A stretch of 64,000 nt of DNA, taken from contig NZ_MLCQ01000019.1 in assembly GCF_001875725.1 (NCBI RefSeq), positions 1-64,000 of the forward strand. The letters are read 5' to 3'. The translations under genes and the position numbers were made by a program. The notes beneath the pieces were generated by a model. The model was not told the DNA's origin. It saw nothing but the letters and a program-made list of their open reading frames with translations, and made no database searches. The stretch is from Corynebacterium sp. NML140438. Lineage in GTDB: Bacteria; Actinomycetota; Actinomycetes; Mycobacteriales; Mycobacteriaceae. This document shows, piece after piece, positions 46,000 to 55,163 of the stretch (position 1 is its first letter; every line of letters starts with the position of its first letter).

Positions 46000-46725
46000 C
46001 TACCGCGTGCTCCCCGACGGCACCTCAAAGATGGTTGGCTCCGCCTCGTCCGTGATGCTCTGCGCCAGGCGCATGTCGATCGGCGTGGTGATCTTAAACG
46101 CCATCGGGTCCCCCTGCACCGTGTGCACGTCCACGCCGAACCACTCCATCAGGCTCGCATCATCCGTGGCGACGAAGTCCGGTGCCCCCTCGAAGTAGGC
46201 ACGGTTCGCGGCAAGCAGCGAACGCAGGTCGAAACCTTGCGGCGTCTGCACCGCCCGCAGCGTGGAGCGGTCCGGGGTGCCGACGACGCGCCCAGCCGTA
46301 TCGATCTCCTTGATGGTATCGACGACGGGCAGCACCGGCACCACCGCGTCAGCACCCTCGAGCACCGCGCGGGCGACGCGCGCAATCATGCCGGGCGGGG
46401 TCAGCGCCCGGGCGGCGTCGTGAATAAGCACGCAGGCATCCTCGTGCTCGATCGCTTTGAGGCCCTCGTAGATAGAATCGGCGCGCTCCGCGCCCCCGTG
46501 CACGAAGCGGACGTCGTGGCCTCGCAGCGTAGTGCGCGCAATTTCCTCCATCTCGGGGCTGACCACCACGATGATCGAGTCCACGACCTCGGCGGTCTCC
46601 ATCGCGGTCACCGAGCGCTCCAGCAGGCTGCGGCCGCGCAGTGGCACAAACGCCTTCGGCACGCTCGCCCCGAGCCGCGTGCCCTTGCCTGCCGCGGCGA
46701 CGACGGCCACTACCCTGCGAGACAT
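46000..46725 (-). CDS. ispD: 2-C-methyl-D-erythritol 4-phosphate cytidylyltransferase
   Basis: MEP-pathway enzyme, 241 aa, that attaches CMP to [25 protein letters not shown] is the nucleotide-binding loop at the N-terminus. [10 protein letters not shown] is the IspD signature, and [11 protein letters not shown] follows. It is the partner step of ispF two reactions later. It starts 13 nt after the carD stop. Confidence 0.95.
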   Translation of the reverse strand: MSRRVVAVVAAAGKGTRLGASVPKAFVPLRGRSLLERSVTAMETAEVVDSIIVVVSPEMEEIARTTLRGHDVRFVHGGAERADSIYEGLKAIEHEDACVLIHDAARALTPPGMIARVARAVLEGADAVVPVLPVVDTIKEIDTAGRVVGTPDRSTLRAVQTPQGFDLRSLLAANRAYFEGAPDFVATDDASLMEWFGVDVHTVQGDPMAFKITTPIDMRLAQSITDEAEPTIFEVPSGSTR

Positions 46726-46738
46726 GTTGTGAGTCCCG

Positions 46739-47335
46739 CTACTTCTCGTCGTCCTCATCGTCGTCGAAGCTGAGGTCATCCAGGTCGATGTCATCCTCGT
46801 CCTCAACCACCACGTCAGGCGCGAAGGAAATACCGGCCTTGACCTGCTCCTCGATGATCTTGCGGACGCCCTCTTCCAGCTCCTCGACCTTCTTCTCGTC
46901 GACCGGCTCCGCCAGCGCGAGCTCACCGACGAGGATCTGGCGCGCCTTGCCCAGCATGCGCTTCTCACCAGCTGACAGGCCCTTGCCCTGGTCACGGCGC
47001 CACAGGTCGCGGACAACCTCCGCCACCTTATTAATGTCGCCGGATGCGAGGCGCTCCTGGTTCGCCTTGTAGCGGCGAGACCAGTTGCCGGCCTCCTCGA
47101 CGTCGGTCTCACGCAGCACCGAGAAGACCTTCTCCAGGCCCTCCTTACCGACGACGTCACGGACACCGACAAGCTCGGTATTCTTTACCGGAACACGGAC
47201 CTCAAGGTCCGACTGGAGGATTTGCAGTACGAGAAAGTCGAGCGTTTCTCCGCCAATTTCGCGCTGCTCGATGTCGGCGATGCGTGCCGCACCATGATGC
47301 GGATAGACAACCACTTCTCCGACTTTGAATTCCAT
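46739..47335 (-). CDS. carD: CarD-family transcriptional regulator
   Basis: RNA polymerase-binding factor that stabilises open promoter complexes, at rRNA promoters above all. The 198-aa protein starts at ATG 47335 (AAGGAG 5 nt upstream); [19 protein letters not shown] is the Tudor-like RNAP-interacting domain. The C-terminal helical domain has [17 protein letters not shown], with the conserved Trp that intercalates DNA. An acidic tail of Asp/Glu of about 20 residues ends the protein and is longer than in the 162-aa mycobacterial CarD. First gene of the carD-ispD-ispF-cysS-rlmB operon. Confidence 0.93.
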   Translation of the reverse strand: MEFKVGEVVVYPHHGAARIADIEQREIGGETLDFLVLQILQSDLEVRVPVKNTELVGVRDVVGKEGLEKVFSVLRETDVEEAGNWSRRYKANQERLASGDINKVAEVVRDLWRRDQGKGLSAGEKRMLGKARQILVGELALAEPVDEKKVEELEEGVRKIIEEQVKAGISFAPDVVVEDEDDIDLDDLSFDDDEDDEK

Positions 47336-47560
47336 GAACACTCCTTGAGGACGACAACCGGCTCAGTAACCCCACCACCCTACCATTACGGGCCGTTATG
47401 GGGACGCGCACCCGCGATGCGCCGAACTCAACTAAAGTTTAACCCCACCCGTACAGCCTGGGCCTGGTACGTGTGATGAAACTGTGAAAAGTCTAGGTCC
47501 AGGCGCTAGGGTTGTGCGGAGAAACATATATGTGAAACAAGAACGATGGAGGACACCCAC

Positions 47561-48085
47561 GTGAAGTCCCTGAAGCCGGTTTTCGCACTCGCAACCGCAC
47601 TGCTCATGGCCGGATGCTCCGCAGGCCAAATCACTCAGACCTCTGACCAGGTGGCTGCAGTTGACGGCGCCCACGTCGAAACCGAGAACGGCGAGCTGGC
47701 TGTACAGGACGTCACCATCGTCCTCGATGAGTCCGGCTCCGCCGCAGTGAAGTTCAGCGCCCTGAACCAGGACACGTCGATGACGTCGCACTCGCTGCGC
47801 TCCGTTTCCGTCGACGGCACCCCGGTCAGCATCGAGTCCTCGAAGGAGATCGCGTACAACTGCGTGCTCGTCGGCGATTCCGCTGCAGGCCTCGACCGCA
47901 TGCCACAGGATGACGGCAAGAACTGCATCGAGTACATCCGCACCGCCCTGCCGAACGACAGCTTCGCATACGGCGGCACCGTGCCTGTGACCTTTACGTT
48001 CGATACCGGCACCCTCGAGGTAGACGCCCCGGTCTCCGCGCCGCTGCTGCCTTCCGGCCAGGTCCACCGCGAGCTGAACAAGTAA
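47561..48085 (+). CDS. lpqE: LpqE-like lipoprotein
   Basis: Lipoprotein of 174 aa. GTG 47561 follows GGAGG by 8 nt. The signal peptide is KSLKPVFALATALLMAGCS with lipobox LMAGC. The mature part is beta-rich; the copper/cytochrome-type YcnI-like pattern is not evident. A GTVPVTFTFDTGTLEV strand is near the end. Position between carD and radA is where lpqE is found in mycobacteria; function is unknown. The palindrome ACATATATGT (47524-47533) lies in its 5' region. Confidence 0.7.
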   Translation: MKSLKPVFALATALLMAGCSAGQITQTSDQVAAVDGAHVETENGELAVQDVTIVLDESGSAAVKFSALNQDTSMTSHSLRSVSVDGTPVSIESSKEIAYNCVLVGDSAAGLDRMPQDDGKNCIEYIRTALPNDSFAYGGTVPVTFTFDTGTLEVDAPVSAPLLPSGQVHRELNK

Positions 48086-48091
48086 GGCTCT

Positions 48092-49480
48092 ATGGCGAAG
48101 AAGCCTCGGGTAATCCACACCTGTTCTGAGTGTGGATACTCCTCTCCTAAGTGGCTCGGCCGCTGCCCTGAATGCGGCTCTTGGGGGACATTGCAAGAAT
48201 CCACGCCGGTGGTTTCCGCCACCCGCGCGACGGGGGTCTCAAGCGCGCCGCGTGCTGCTGCGCTCACACCGCAGACGCCTGCGCGCCCAATCACGACTAT
48301 CGACGCCGCCGCGACCAAGACGGTGCGCTCCGGCATCGGCGAACTCGACCGGGTGCTGGGCAACGGCGTGGTGCCTGGGTCGGTGGTGCTCATGGCTGGC
48401 GAGCCAGGCGTCGGTAAGTCGACGCTGCTGCTTGAGGTAGCCTCGCGCTGGGCGGCGATCGACGGACGCAAGGCGCTCTACGTCACCGCCGAGGAGTCGG
48501 CTGGGCAGGTCCGCGGGCGTGCGGAGCGTACCGGCGCCCTGCGTGAGCGCCTCTACCTGGCGGCCGAGTCCAACCTGGACATCGTGTTTGGGCACGTGGA
48601 GCAGATCAAGCCCTCGCTGCTCATCGTGGACTCGGTGCAGACGATGCACGCCCCCGGTGTGGAGGGCGTGCCGGGAGGCGTCGCACAGTCCCGCGCGGTA
48701 ACGGCCGCGCTGACCACGCTAGCGAAGACGACCCACCTGCCGATCCTACTGGTAGGACACGTGACCAAGGACGGCAACGTCGCGGGCCCGCGCGTGCTGG
48801 AACACCTTGTGGACGTGGTGCTCAACTTCGAGGGCGACCGGCAATCGAGCCTGCGCATGCTGCGCGGCATCAAGAACCGCTTCGGTGCGACCGATGAGGT
48901 CGGCTGCTTCGAGCAGACCGCCGAGGGCATCCGGGAGGTGCCGGACCCGTCCGGGCTGTTCCTCTCCCACCGCGGCCGCACCCCGGATGGCTCCGCGGTG
49001 ACCGTCGCGATGGACGGGGTGCGCCCGATGCTCGCGGAGGTGCAGGCGCTCACCGTGGACCCGGTGAACAAGTCGCCCCGGCGCGTGGTCACGGGCCTGG
49101 ACGGCAACCGCGTGCCGATGGTGCTGGCGGTCCTGCAGGCGCGCTGTGGGCAGCGCACGAACGATAAGGACGCCTACGTAGCAACCGTGGGCGGGGTGCG
49201 CATCACGGAGACCGCCACCGACCTGGCGGTAGCGCTGGCTACGTGGTCGAGCCTGCACGAGACGCCGCTGCCACCGAAGACGGTGGTGATCGGGGAGGTC
49301 GGCCTAGCCGGCGAGATCCGGCGGGTGCCGAACCTGGGACGTCGGCTCCAGGAGGCGGCACGCCTGGGGTACGAGCACGCTATCGTGCCCGCTGGCGAGT
49401 CCCTGCAGGTCCCGGGCCTGCGCATTGAGCAGGTGTCCACGGTTGGCCAGGCTATCGCTACACTTGCACAGCATGAGTGA
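48092..49480 (+). CDS. radA: DNA repair protein RadA (Sms)
   Basis: RecA-like ATPase that helps process recombination intermediates, 462 aa. The N-terminal zinc finger is CSECGYSSPKWLGRCPECG. Walker A is GEPGVGKST, and KNRFGATDEVGCF holds the RadA-specific KNRFG motif. The C-terminal Lon-type domain includes VVIGEVGLAGEIRRV. It starts 6 nt after lpqE and overlaps disA by 8 nt. Confidence 0.96.
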   Translation: MAKKPRVIHTCSECGYSSPKWLGRCPECGSWGTLQESTPVVSATRATGVSSAPRAAALTPQTPARPITTIDAAATKTVRSGIGELDRVLGNGVVPGSVVLMAGEPGVGKSTLLLEVASRWAAIDGRKALYVTAEESAGQVRGRAERTGALRERLYLAAESNLDIVFGHVEQIKPSLLIVDSVQTMHAPGVEGVPGGVAQSRAVTAALTTLAKTTHLPILLVGHVTKDGNVAGPRVLEHLVDVVLNFEGDRQSSLRMLRGIKNRFGATDEVGCFEQTAEGIREVPDPSGLFLSHRGRTPDGSAVTVAMDGVRPMLAEVQALTVDPVNKSPRRVVTGLDGNRVPMVLAVLQARCGQRTNDKDAYVATVGGVRITETATDLAVALATWSSLHETPLPPKTVVIGEVGLAGEIRRVPNLGRRLQEAARLGYEHAIVPAGESLQVPGLRIEQVSTVGQAIATLAQHE

Positions 49481-50519
49481 TGACACGATGCGCGCCGCCC
49501 TCGAGCGCCTCGCCCCCGGCACCGCACTTCGCGACGGCCTCGAGCGGATCCAACGCGGCCATACTGGTGGCCTCATCGTCCTCGGCGACGGCACGGAGGT
49601 CGTCGAGATTTGCGACGGCGGCATCGCCTTCGACGTCCCCTTCCAGCCACCGCTGCTACGCGAACTGTGCAAGATGGACGGCGCCGTCGTCCTTTCCGCC
49701 GACGGCTCCCGTATCACCCGCGCCAACGTGCAGCTCGTGCCCAGCCCTCACTTCCCCACCAGCGAGTCGGGCACCCGCCACCGCTCCGCAGAGCGCACCG
49801 CGCTGCAGACGGGGAGGCCGGTGATTTCGGTGTCGGCGTCGATGAATACGGTGACGGTGTACGCGGGTGGGCGTCGTCACCGCCTTGAGGAGCCCGCGGT
49901 GCTGATGGGCCGGGCGAACCAGGCACTGTCCACCGTGGAGCGCTACCGCCAGCGCCTCGACATGTCGAACCACCGCCTGTTCGTGGCGGAGATGAACAAC
50001 TACGCCACCGTCGCCGACGTGCTCAACGTGCTACAGCGCCAGCTGATGCTTGAGCGCGCCGTCACCGACCTGGAGCTGAGCATCGTGGAGTTGGGCGTCG
50101 ACGCCCGCCAGCTCAGCCTGCAGCTCTCCGAGCTGGAGGGCAACAACGCCCACGACGTAGAGATGCTGGTGCGCGACTACATCGCGACGACCACCGTCCC
50201 CACGGACGAGCAGGTCCACCAGGCGCTCGAAGCCCTGGACAACCTGCCGGATTCGGAGCTGCTGAACACGACCGCGCTGGCCCGCCAGCTGGGGCTGCCC
50301 GCGAACGAGGAGAACCTGGTGCAGGCGCTTACCCCGCGCGGCTACCGGGCGCTTGCGCGCGTGCCTCGTGTGCAGAAGTTCTTGATGGATCAGATCGTGG
50401 CCGTCTTCGGCACGCTGCCCGCCATCTTGGAGGCGCAGCCCGAAGACTTAAGCTCCGCAGACCACGTGACCAGCCTGTGGGCGCGCCACATCTACGAAGG
50501 GCTGCGCCGCTTGAGCTAA
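49473..50519 (+). CDS. disA: Diadenylate cyclase DisA
   Basis: Octameric enzyme that makes c-di-AMP from two ATP and scans DNA for branched structures. The 348-aa protein has the N-terminal DAC domain: MDGAVVLS is the DGA motif and GTRHRSAER the RHR motif. A coiled linker follows, then a C-terminal helix-hairpin-helix domain (YRALARVPRVQKFL). RadA is a known DisA partner in other bacteria, and the 8-nt overlap fits joint expression. Confidence 0.96.
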   Translation: MSDDTMRAALERLAPGTALRDGLERIQRGHTGGLIVLGDGTEVVEICDGGIAFDVPFQPPLLRELCKMDGAVVLSADGSRITRANVQLVPSPHFPTSESGTRHRSAERTALQTGRPVISVSASMNTVTVYAGGRRHRLEEPAVLMGRANQALSTVERYRQRLDMSNHRLFVAEMNNYATVADVLNVLQRQLMLERAVTDLELSIVELGVDARQLSLQLSELEGNNAHDVEMLVRDYIATTTVPTDEQVHQALEALDNLPDSELLNTTALARQLGLPANEENLVQALTPRGYRALARVPRVQKFLMDQIVAVFGTLPAILEAQPEDLSSADHVTSLWARHIYEGLRRLS

Positions 50520-50538
50520 AGGCCTCACGGCCTCAAAG

Positions 50539-51228
50539 CTAGGTCAGGTTGAACGGGACCGCGTCGGAGGCGTTATCGCCGATCACGGTGTGCAGGTAGT
50601 AGGACCCGGCCGGCACCGGCTGGCGGTCGGTGCACACGTTGGGCTGGGAGCTAGTGCCCGACCAGCGGGCTTCAAATCCGCGCTTGGAGTCGCGCGGGAA
50701 CGTCTCCTGGCCAGCAAAAACGGGGTCGAAGCAGTCGATGTCGGACCATACCCGCTGATTCGTGGCCATGTCGTAGACCTCAAAGCGCATGATGTTGGCG
50801 TCCAAGTCAATGACGCAGTCTGCATCCGTCGGGTTCTGCACCTCCATGTAGAACACCGGCTGCTCCCCCACCGCGTACGACGGCTGGTTTGTCGACGCCA
50901 CCACACGCAAATCCTTCAGCTCACAGGTGCCGGACGGGGCCGCCTCCGTGTGCTCCGTTTGCTCAGTCGGCGACGTCGGCTCACCGGATGCGCTCTCCTT
51001 CGCCGTCTCGGACTCGCTCGGCGTCGCAGCGCCCGGCTCCGGCACCGTCGGCTCCGTGACAGGCGTGGTGGTGGGCGAAGTGGACGTCGATACGTCAGCG
51101 TCGCCGCCTGAGCGGGCAAGGGCGCTCAACCCCCACACCAGGAACACCACGATCACCAACAATGCAACGAGCGCCGCGACTCGGCGGCGCCGGTAGATCT
51201 CGGGTGGAAGCGGATGCTGGTTAGTCAT
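50539..51228 (-). CDS. Conserved membrane-anchored protein (Rv3587c-like)
   Basis: Protein of 229 aa: short cytosolic N-terminus, one membrane helix (AALVALLVIVVFLVWGLSAL, about 14-34), a Ser/Thr/Glu/Pro-rich linker to about 95 and an extracellular beta-domain with four cysteines. The domain CELKDLRVVAST and YFMEVQNPTDADC style sequence suggests an immunoglobulin-like fold. Its place between disA and canB equals that of M. tuberculosis Rv3587c; the role is unknown. It starts 5 nt after canB and is likely co-transcribed. Confidence 0.75.
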   Translation of the reverse strand: MTNQHPLPPEIYRRRRVAALVALLVIVVFLVWGLSALARSGGDADVSTSTSPTTTPVTEPTVPEPGAATPSESETAKESASGEPTSPTEQTEHTEAAPSGTCELKDLRVVASTNQPSYAVGEQPVFYMEVQNPTDADCVIDLDANIMRFEVYDMATNQRVWSDIDCFDPVFAGQETFPRDSKRGFEARWSGTSSQPNVCTDRQPVPAGSYYLHTVIGDNASDAVPFNLT

Positions 51229-51233
51229 GCCCC

Positions 51234-51842
51234 TTACTCTATACCGAAGGTTTCCATGGTCGGGTGAACCTCGCCATCGGCAAGTTGGTAGCGTGCCGCC
51301 ACCACGCCGAGGGTGCCGTTGGCAAGGCGCTCGGCGAGCACAGGCACCCGCTCGATGAGGTGCTGGGCGCTCAGGTTCGCGTGCGTGACCTCCACATCCT
51401 TCGGGTCGCGCGACGGCGCCTCGAGCACCGACGGCACGATCTTCTCAACGAACACGCGGACCAGGCCGTCAGGGATCTCGGCGGTCTCCACCGCGTGCAG
51501 CGCCGTGCCGACCGCGCCACAAGACTCATGCGACAGGAACATCACCAGCGGCACGTTCAGCCCTTCCACCGCGTACTCGACGGAGGCAGACACCGCGGCG
51601 TCGACGCAACCGCCCGCTGTGCGGATGACGAAAATGTCACCGAAGCCGACGTCGAAAAGCAGCTCAACTGGGACGCGCGAGTCCGAGCAAGCGACGACGG
51701 CGGCGATGGGGTGCTGGCCGTCGCGAAGCTGTTCGCGCCAGAGACGGTCCCGGTGCGGGTGCATCTCCTGGCTTGCAACGAATCGTTCATTTCCTGCCTT
51801 GAGGAGTTCCCACACCTCACGAGGCGTCTTTGCTGTACTCAT
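51234..51842 (-). CDS. canB: Beta-carbonic anhydrase
   Basis: Zinc enzyme for CO2/bicarbonate exchange, 202 aa. AVVACSDSRVPVELLFDVGFGD has the first Cys ligand and the Asp-Arg dyad; LSHESCGAV has the His and second Cys. NLSAQHLIERVPVLAE and VVAARYQLADGEV are C-terminal motifs of the type seen in mycobacterial CanB. Divergent from mutY, with 19 nt between, so the promoters overlap. Confidence 0.93.
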   Translation of the reverse strand: MSTAKTPREVWELLKAGNERFVASQEMHPHRDRLWREQLRDGQHPIAAVVACSDSRVPVELLFDVGFGDIFVIRTAGGCVDAAVSASVEYAVEGLNVPLVMFLSHESCGAVGTALHAVETAEIPDGLVRVFVEKIVPSVLEAPSRDPKDVEVTHANLSAQHLIERVPVLAERLANGTLGVVAARYQLADGEVHPTMETFGIE

Positions 51843-51861
51843 AGGCTATATTTTGGCAGAG

Positions 51862-52764
51862 ATGACTGAGGATGTGGCCAAAATTCGAACAAACCTCCAA
51901 CCCAGCGAAATTATCCCGTGGTACCGCGCCAACGCGCGCGAGCTTCCGTGGCGCGCACCAGGCACAAGCCCGTGGGGCGTGCTGCTCAGCGAAGTGATGA
52001 GCCACCAGACGCAGGTGGCGCGCGTCGCCCCCATCTGGGAGGAGTGGATGCGGCGCTGGCCCACTCCGGAGGCCTTCGCCGCCGCCGGCGCCGACGAGGT
52101 ACTGCGCGCCTGGGGCAGCCTCGGCTACCCGCGTCGCGCGCTGCGCCTACTCGAGTGCGCGCGAGCGATCACCGAGCTTCACAACGGCCACGTCCCCCGC
52201 AACGTCGACGACCTGCTGGCGCTGCCCGTCATCGGCGATTACACGGCACGCGCAGTGGCCTGCTTCGCCTACGGGGAAAACGTGCCGGTGGTGGACACGA
52301 ACGTGCGCCGGGTAGTCGCGCGCGCCGAGCGCGGTAGGCCCGTAGCGCACCCGCGCAAAGCGGAGCTTCAGGAGGTGGCGGCGCTGCTGCCCGCCGATGA
52401 TTCGGAATGGGACGGCCCGACCTTTTCGGTCGGCCTGATGGAGCTCGGCGCCCTAGTATGCACCGCTACCAACCCGGACTGCGGGGCGTGCCCGGTCAGC
52501 CACTGCGCGTGGGTCGCCGCGGGTAAGCCCGAGCCGAACCCGGAGGAGCAGCGCAAGAAGAAGACGCAGCGCTTCGCCGGCACCGACCGGCAGGTGCGCG
52601 GCAAGATCATGCGGGTGTTGCGAGGGGCGTCGGCACCCGTACCGCAACGCGACATCGACGTGGTGTGGCCCGATGCGGCGCAACGCTCCCGCGCCCTATT
52701 TTCACTGCTTGAGGACGGCCTCGCCGTCCAAGACGACGCCGGTTACTTCCACCTGCCGCGGTAG
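51862..52764 (+). CDS. mutY: A/G-specific adenine glycosylase
   Basis: Removes adenine mispaired with 8-oxoguanine; 300 aa. ELPWRAPGTSPWGVLLSEVMSHQTQVARV is the N-terminal core with the catalytic Glu; the helix-hairpin-helix has LPVIGDYTARAVACFAYGE and VVDTNVRRV holds the catalytic Asp. The Fe-S cluster Cys pattern is C-x6-C-x2-C-x4-C, one residue shorter than the standard x5 in the last gap. No room for a full MutT-like C-terminal domain. A -10-like TATATT (51847-51852) lies 9 nt before the ATG, so the leader is nearly absent. Confidence 0.92.
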   Translation: MTEDVAKIRTNLQPSEIIPWYRANARELPWRAPGTSPWGVLLSEVMSHQTQVARVAPIWEEWMRRWPTPEAFAAAGADEVLRAWGSLGYPRRALRLLECARAITELHNGHVPRNVDDLLALPVIGDYTARAVACFAYGENVPVVDTNVRRVVARAERGRPVAHPRKAELQEVAALLPADDSEWDGPTFSVGLMELGALVCTATNPDCGACPVSHCAWVAAGKPEPNPEEQRKKKTQRFAGTDRQVRGKIMRVLRGASAPVPQRDIDVVWPDAAQRSRALFSLLEDGLAVQDDAGYFHLPR

Positions 52765-52913
52765 TTGAACCCACCGGGCAGCTTCACCCACACGCCACCG
52801 CGCGAGTTGAACGTGACAGGGCCGACCTTCGTGGAAGCCGAAGCACCAGACTTGGAGAAGTTTAGCCACGAGTTCTTACTCACCTTGTGCTTCTTGCGAT
52901 AATAAATTCCCAT
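52743..52913 (-). CDS. Small DUF4236-like protein
   Basis: A 56-aa gene below usual length cut-offs. It starts at the ATG complementary to 52911-52913 and ends at the TAA complementary to 52743-52745. The product begins MGIYYRKKHKVSKNSW, then LNFSKSGASASTKVGPVTF, NSRGG and LPGGFNYRG. This is the DUF4236 pattern (x-F/Y-R-K, N-x-S-K-S-G-x-S-x-S, short G-rich strand, L-x-Y-R). Function unknown. Its last 22 nt overlap the convergent mutY end. The intact pattern, high Lys content and lack of another gene in this gap support it. Confidence 0.75.
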   Translation of the reverse strand: MGIYYRKKHKVSKNSWLNFSKSGASASTKVGPVTFNSRGGVWVKLPGGFNYRGRWK

Positions 52914-52941
52914 GCGCTCAGACTACACATAGACTGTCCGC

Positions 52942-53709
52942 ATGAGTTCGAGCGTTTTGGTCGCCTTCGCGATGACCCTGCTGGCCGGCATCTCCACCGG
53001 CATCGGCGGAATTGTTGTTGCGCTCAAATCCAACATTAGTGACAGGTTCCTCGCCGGTAGCCTGGGGTTCTCCGCGGGCGTGATGGTCTACATCTCGCTT
53101 GCGGAACTCCTTCCCGCAGGTATCGAGTCGCTCGACCAGGGGCGCGCGATCCTCGGATTCTTCGGCGGGGTGGCGCTGATCGCGGTAATCGACAAGCTGG
53201 TACCGCACGACATCAACCCGCACGAAAGCATCCAGGGCGACGAGGACAAACGCGCCCAAGCCATGCGGCGCGCGGGCGTCATCACCGGCGTGGCGATTGC
53301 GCTGCACAACTTCCCCGAAGGCTTCGCCACCTTCATGTCCGCGCTCGCCGACCCGTACCTGGCCATTCCTATCGCCGTCGCCATCGCCCTGCACAACATC
53401 CCAGAAGGCGTCGCCGTGGCAGTCCCGCTGCGCGAAGCCACCGGCCGACGTTGGTGGGCCGCCGGGTGGGCCACCCTCTCAGGGCTTGCGGAACCACTCG
53501 GAGCGCTCGTCGGGTACCTCATCCTCGCGCCCTTTATGGGGCCGACCACGATGGGATACTCCTTCGCGGTGATCGCCGGAATCATGGTGTTCATCAGCTT
53601 CGACAAGCTACTGCCGAACGCGATCGCCACCGGGCACCACCACTACAGCGTCTACGGCGTCATGAGCGGCATGGCGGTCATGGCCGTCAGCCTCATGCTG
53701 CTGCCCTAA
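52942..53709 (+). CDS. zupT: ZIP-family metal transporter (ZupT-like)
   Basis: Membrane importer for zinc and other divalent metals, 255 aa, eight helices. GVAIALHNFPEGFATF (TM4) and AVAIALHNIPEGVAVAVP (TM5) are the paired H-N-x-P-E-G metal-site motifs of ZupT. A cytosolic loop (HDINPHESIQGDEDKR) follows TM3. A -10-like TAGACT at about 52930 leaves a near-leaderless mRNA. The second zinc-type uptake system of this window. Confidence 0.9.
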   Translation: MSSSVLVAFAMTLLAGISTGIGGIVVALKSNISDRFLAGSLGFSAGVMVYISLAELLPAGIESLDQGRAILGFFGGVALIAVIDKLVPHDINPHESIQGDEDKRAQAMRRAGVITGVAIALHNFPEGFATFMSALADPYLAIPIAVAIALHNIPEGVAVAVPLREATGRRWWAAGWATLSGLAEPLGALVGYLILAPFMGPTTMGYSFAVIAGIMVFISFDKLLPNAIATGHHHYSVYGVMSGMAVMAVSLMLLP

Positions 53710-53751
53710 GCGCTGTGTGCTGCGAAGTGGCGTCGATTAGTATTTTTCATC

Positions 53752-55143
53752 ATGCTGCATCGCCCTGTGATCTCCGCCGTGTGCGCCCTCGCACTCGCCG
53801 CCCCACTTGCCCCCTCCGCCGCCGCTAGCTCACTCGACCCGCTGAGCTCCGTCGCCGAGGTGGGCTCCTCCGCCATCAAATCCGCCTTCCGCCCCGCGCC
53901 GAAAGTCGTGCGCTACGCAACCACCACCGAGTCCGGCACACGCGCGCCAGTCACCGCCACCCTCTACGACAGGGACAACGCGAAAGGGCTCGTCGTCATC
54001 GCGCCCGGCACCCGTGGCATGGCCGACCACTGCGCACCCAGCAAGAACACCTCGCTCATGTCCTCCGACTCTGGGCCCTCCTTCAGCGTCGACTACGAGC
54101 GCCCAATGGCCCACATGCTTGTCGACGCCGGCTACCGCGTCATCGTCACCGACTACGTCGGGCTCGGCACCCCAGGTACGCACACGTATCTCAACCGCGT
54201 CGACCAAGGCCACGCCGTCATCGACGCCGCCCGCTACGCCGCCCACGACGGTGAAAAAGTCGCCTTCTGGGGCTATTCCCAAGGCGGCGGCGCATCCGCC
54301 GCAGCAGCCGAGCTTGTCGCCGACTACGCCCCCGAGCTCAACGTCGTCGCCGCCTTCGTCGGCGCCCCACCCGTCGACCCGCTGGCCGTGCTCGAACAGT
54401 CCCGCGGGACCCTGATCACCCCAGTCGCCGGTTTCGCCGCCGTCTCCTACTCCTCCACCTACCCCGACTTCCGCGAAGCGCTCTACGCCGAACTCAACGA
54501 AGAAGGCGTCCGCACCCTCGACGCATTGTCGAAAGCCTGCCTTTTCGACGCAATGCGCATCGCCCCCAAAGAGTTCAAGGCCTACACGAAACGCGGCGTT
54601 AACCTGGCCGAACTCGCCCACGACAACCCCGTGCTGCGTGCCCGCCTGGAACAGAACAAGCTCGGCCGCGTCCCCACTAAAGTCCCGACCCTGGTGCTCA
54701 CCAACCCCGATGACGACATGGTCCCCGCCCCACAGGCGACCCAGCTCGCGCGGGACTACTGTGCACTCGGCTCACCCGTCGAGTACCGCAGCGTCGGCAT
54801 CCCGGGCACCCGGTCCATGCCGCTTGCCTCCGGGTCCTCCGCCACCCCCTTCGCCAACCTCGCCGGGGCCGGCCACGCCCTACCGATCGTCCTCGAGACT
54901 TCCAACGTCATCACCTGGCTCGATGAACGGTTCGACCCAAATGGTCCAGCCTTCACCCCGACCTGCAACATCCCCGACGATTCCTCCATCAACACCGCCT
55001 CGAACTACCAGTACACCGGGCCAGTGGCGAACGCCATCCTGTTCGGCATCTTCGCTGTGCTCAGCGCTGTAGGTTTGGGCACCTGGCTGGTCGGCTCCGG
55101 CCTGCCGAACCCGGCCTTGGTCTGGGCACACCTAATTCCATGA
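53752..55143 (+). CDS. Secreted LIP-family triacylglycerol lipase
   Basis: Exported alpha/beta hydrolase of 463 aa. The signal peptide MLHRPVISAVCALALAAPLAPSAAA has cleavage likely after AAA. AFWGYSQGGGASAA holds the nucleophile Ser, LTNPDDDMVPAP the Asp and GAGHALP the His. The fold matches the fungal/corynebacterial LIP family (PF03583 style). About 80 residues after the hydrolase end in a hydrophobic helix (AILFGIFAVLSAVGLGTWL), which may anchor it. Lipid substrates are not known; skin or host lipids would be a guess. Confidence 0.85.
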   Translation: MLHRPVISAVCALALAAPLAPSAAASSLDPLSSVAEVGSSAIKSAFRPAPKVVRYATTTESGTRAPVTATLYDRDNAKGLVVIAPGTRGMADHCAPSKNTSLMSSDSGPSFSVDYERPMAHMLVDAGYRVIVTDYVGLGTPGTHTYLNRVDQGHAVIDAARYAAHDGEKVAFWGYSQGGGASAAAAELVADYAPELNVVAAFVGAPPVDPLAVLEQSRGTLITPVAGFAAVSYSSTYPDFREALYAELNEEGVRTLDALSKACLFDAMRIAPKEFKAYTKRGVNLAELAHDNPVLRARLEQNKLGRVPTKVPTLVLTNPDDDMVPAPQATQLARDYCALGSPVEYRSVGIPGTRSMPLASGSSATPFANLAGAGHALPIVLETSNVITWLDERFDPNGPAFTPTCNIPDDSSINTASNYQYTGPVANAILFGIFAVLSAVGLGTWLVGSGLPNPALVWAHLIP

Positions 55144-55163
55144 TTTCTGGAGCGCGTTTTGCA

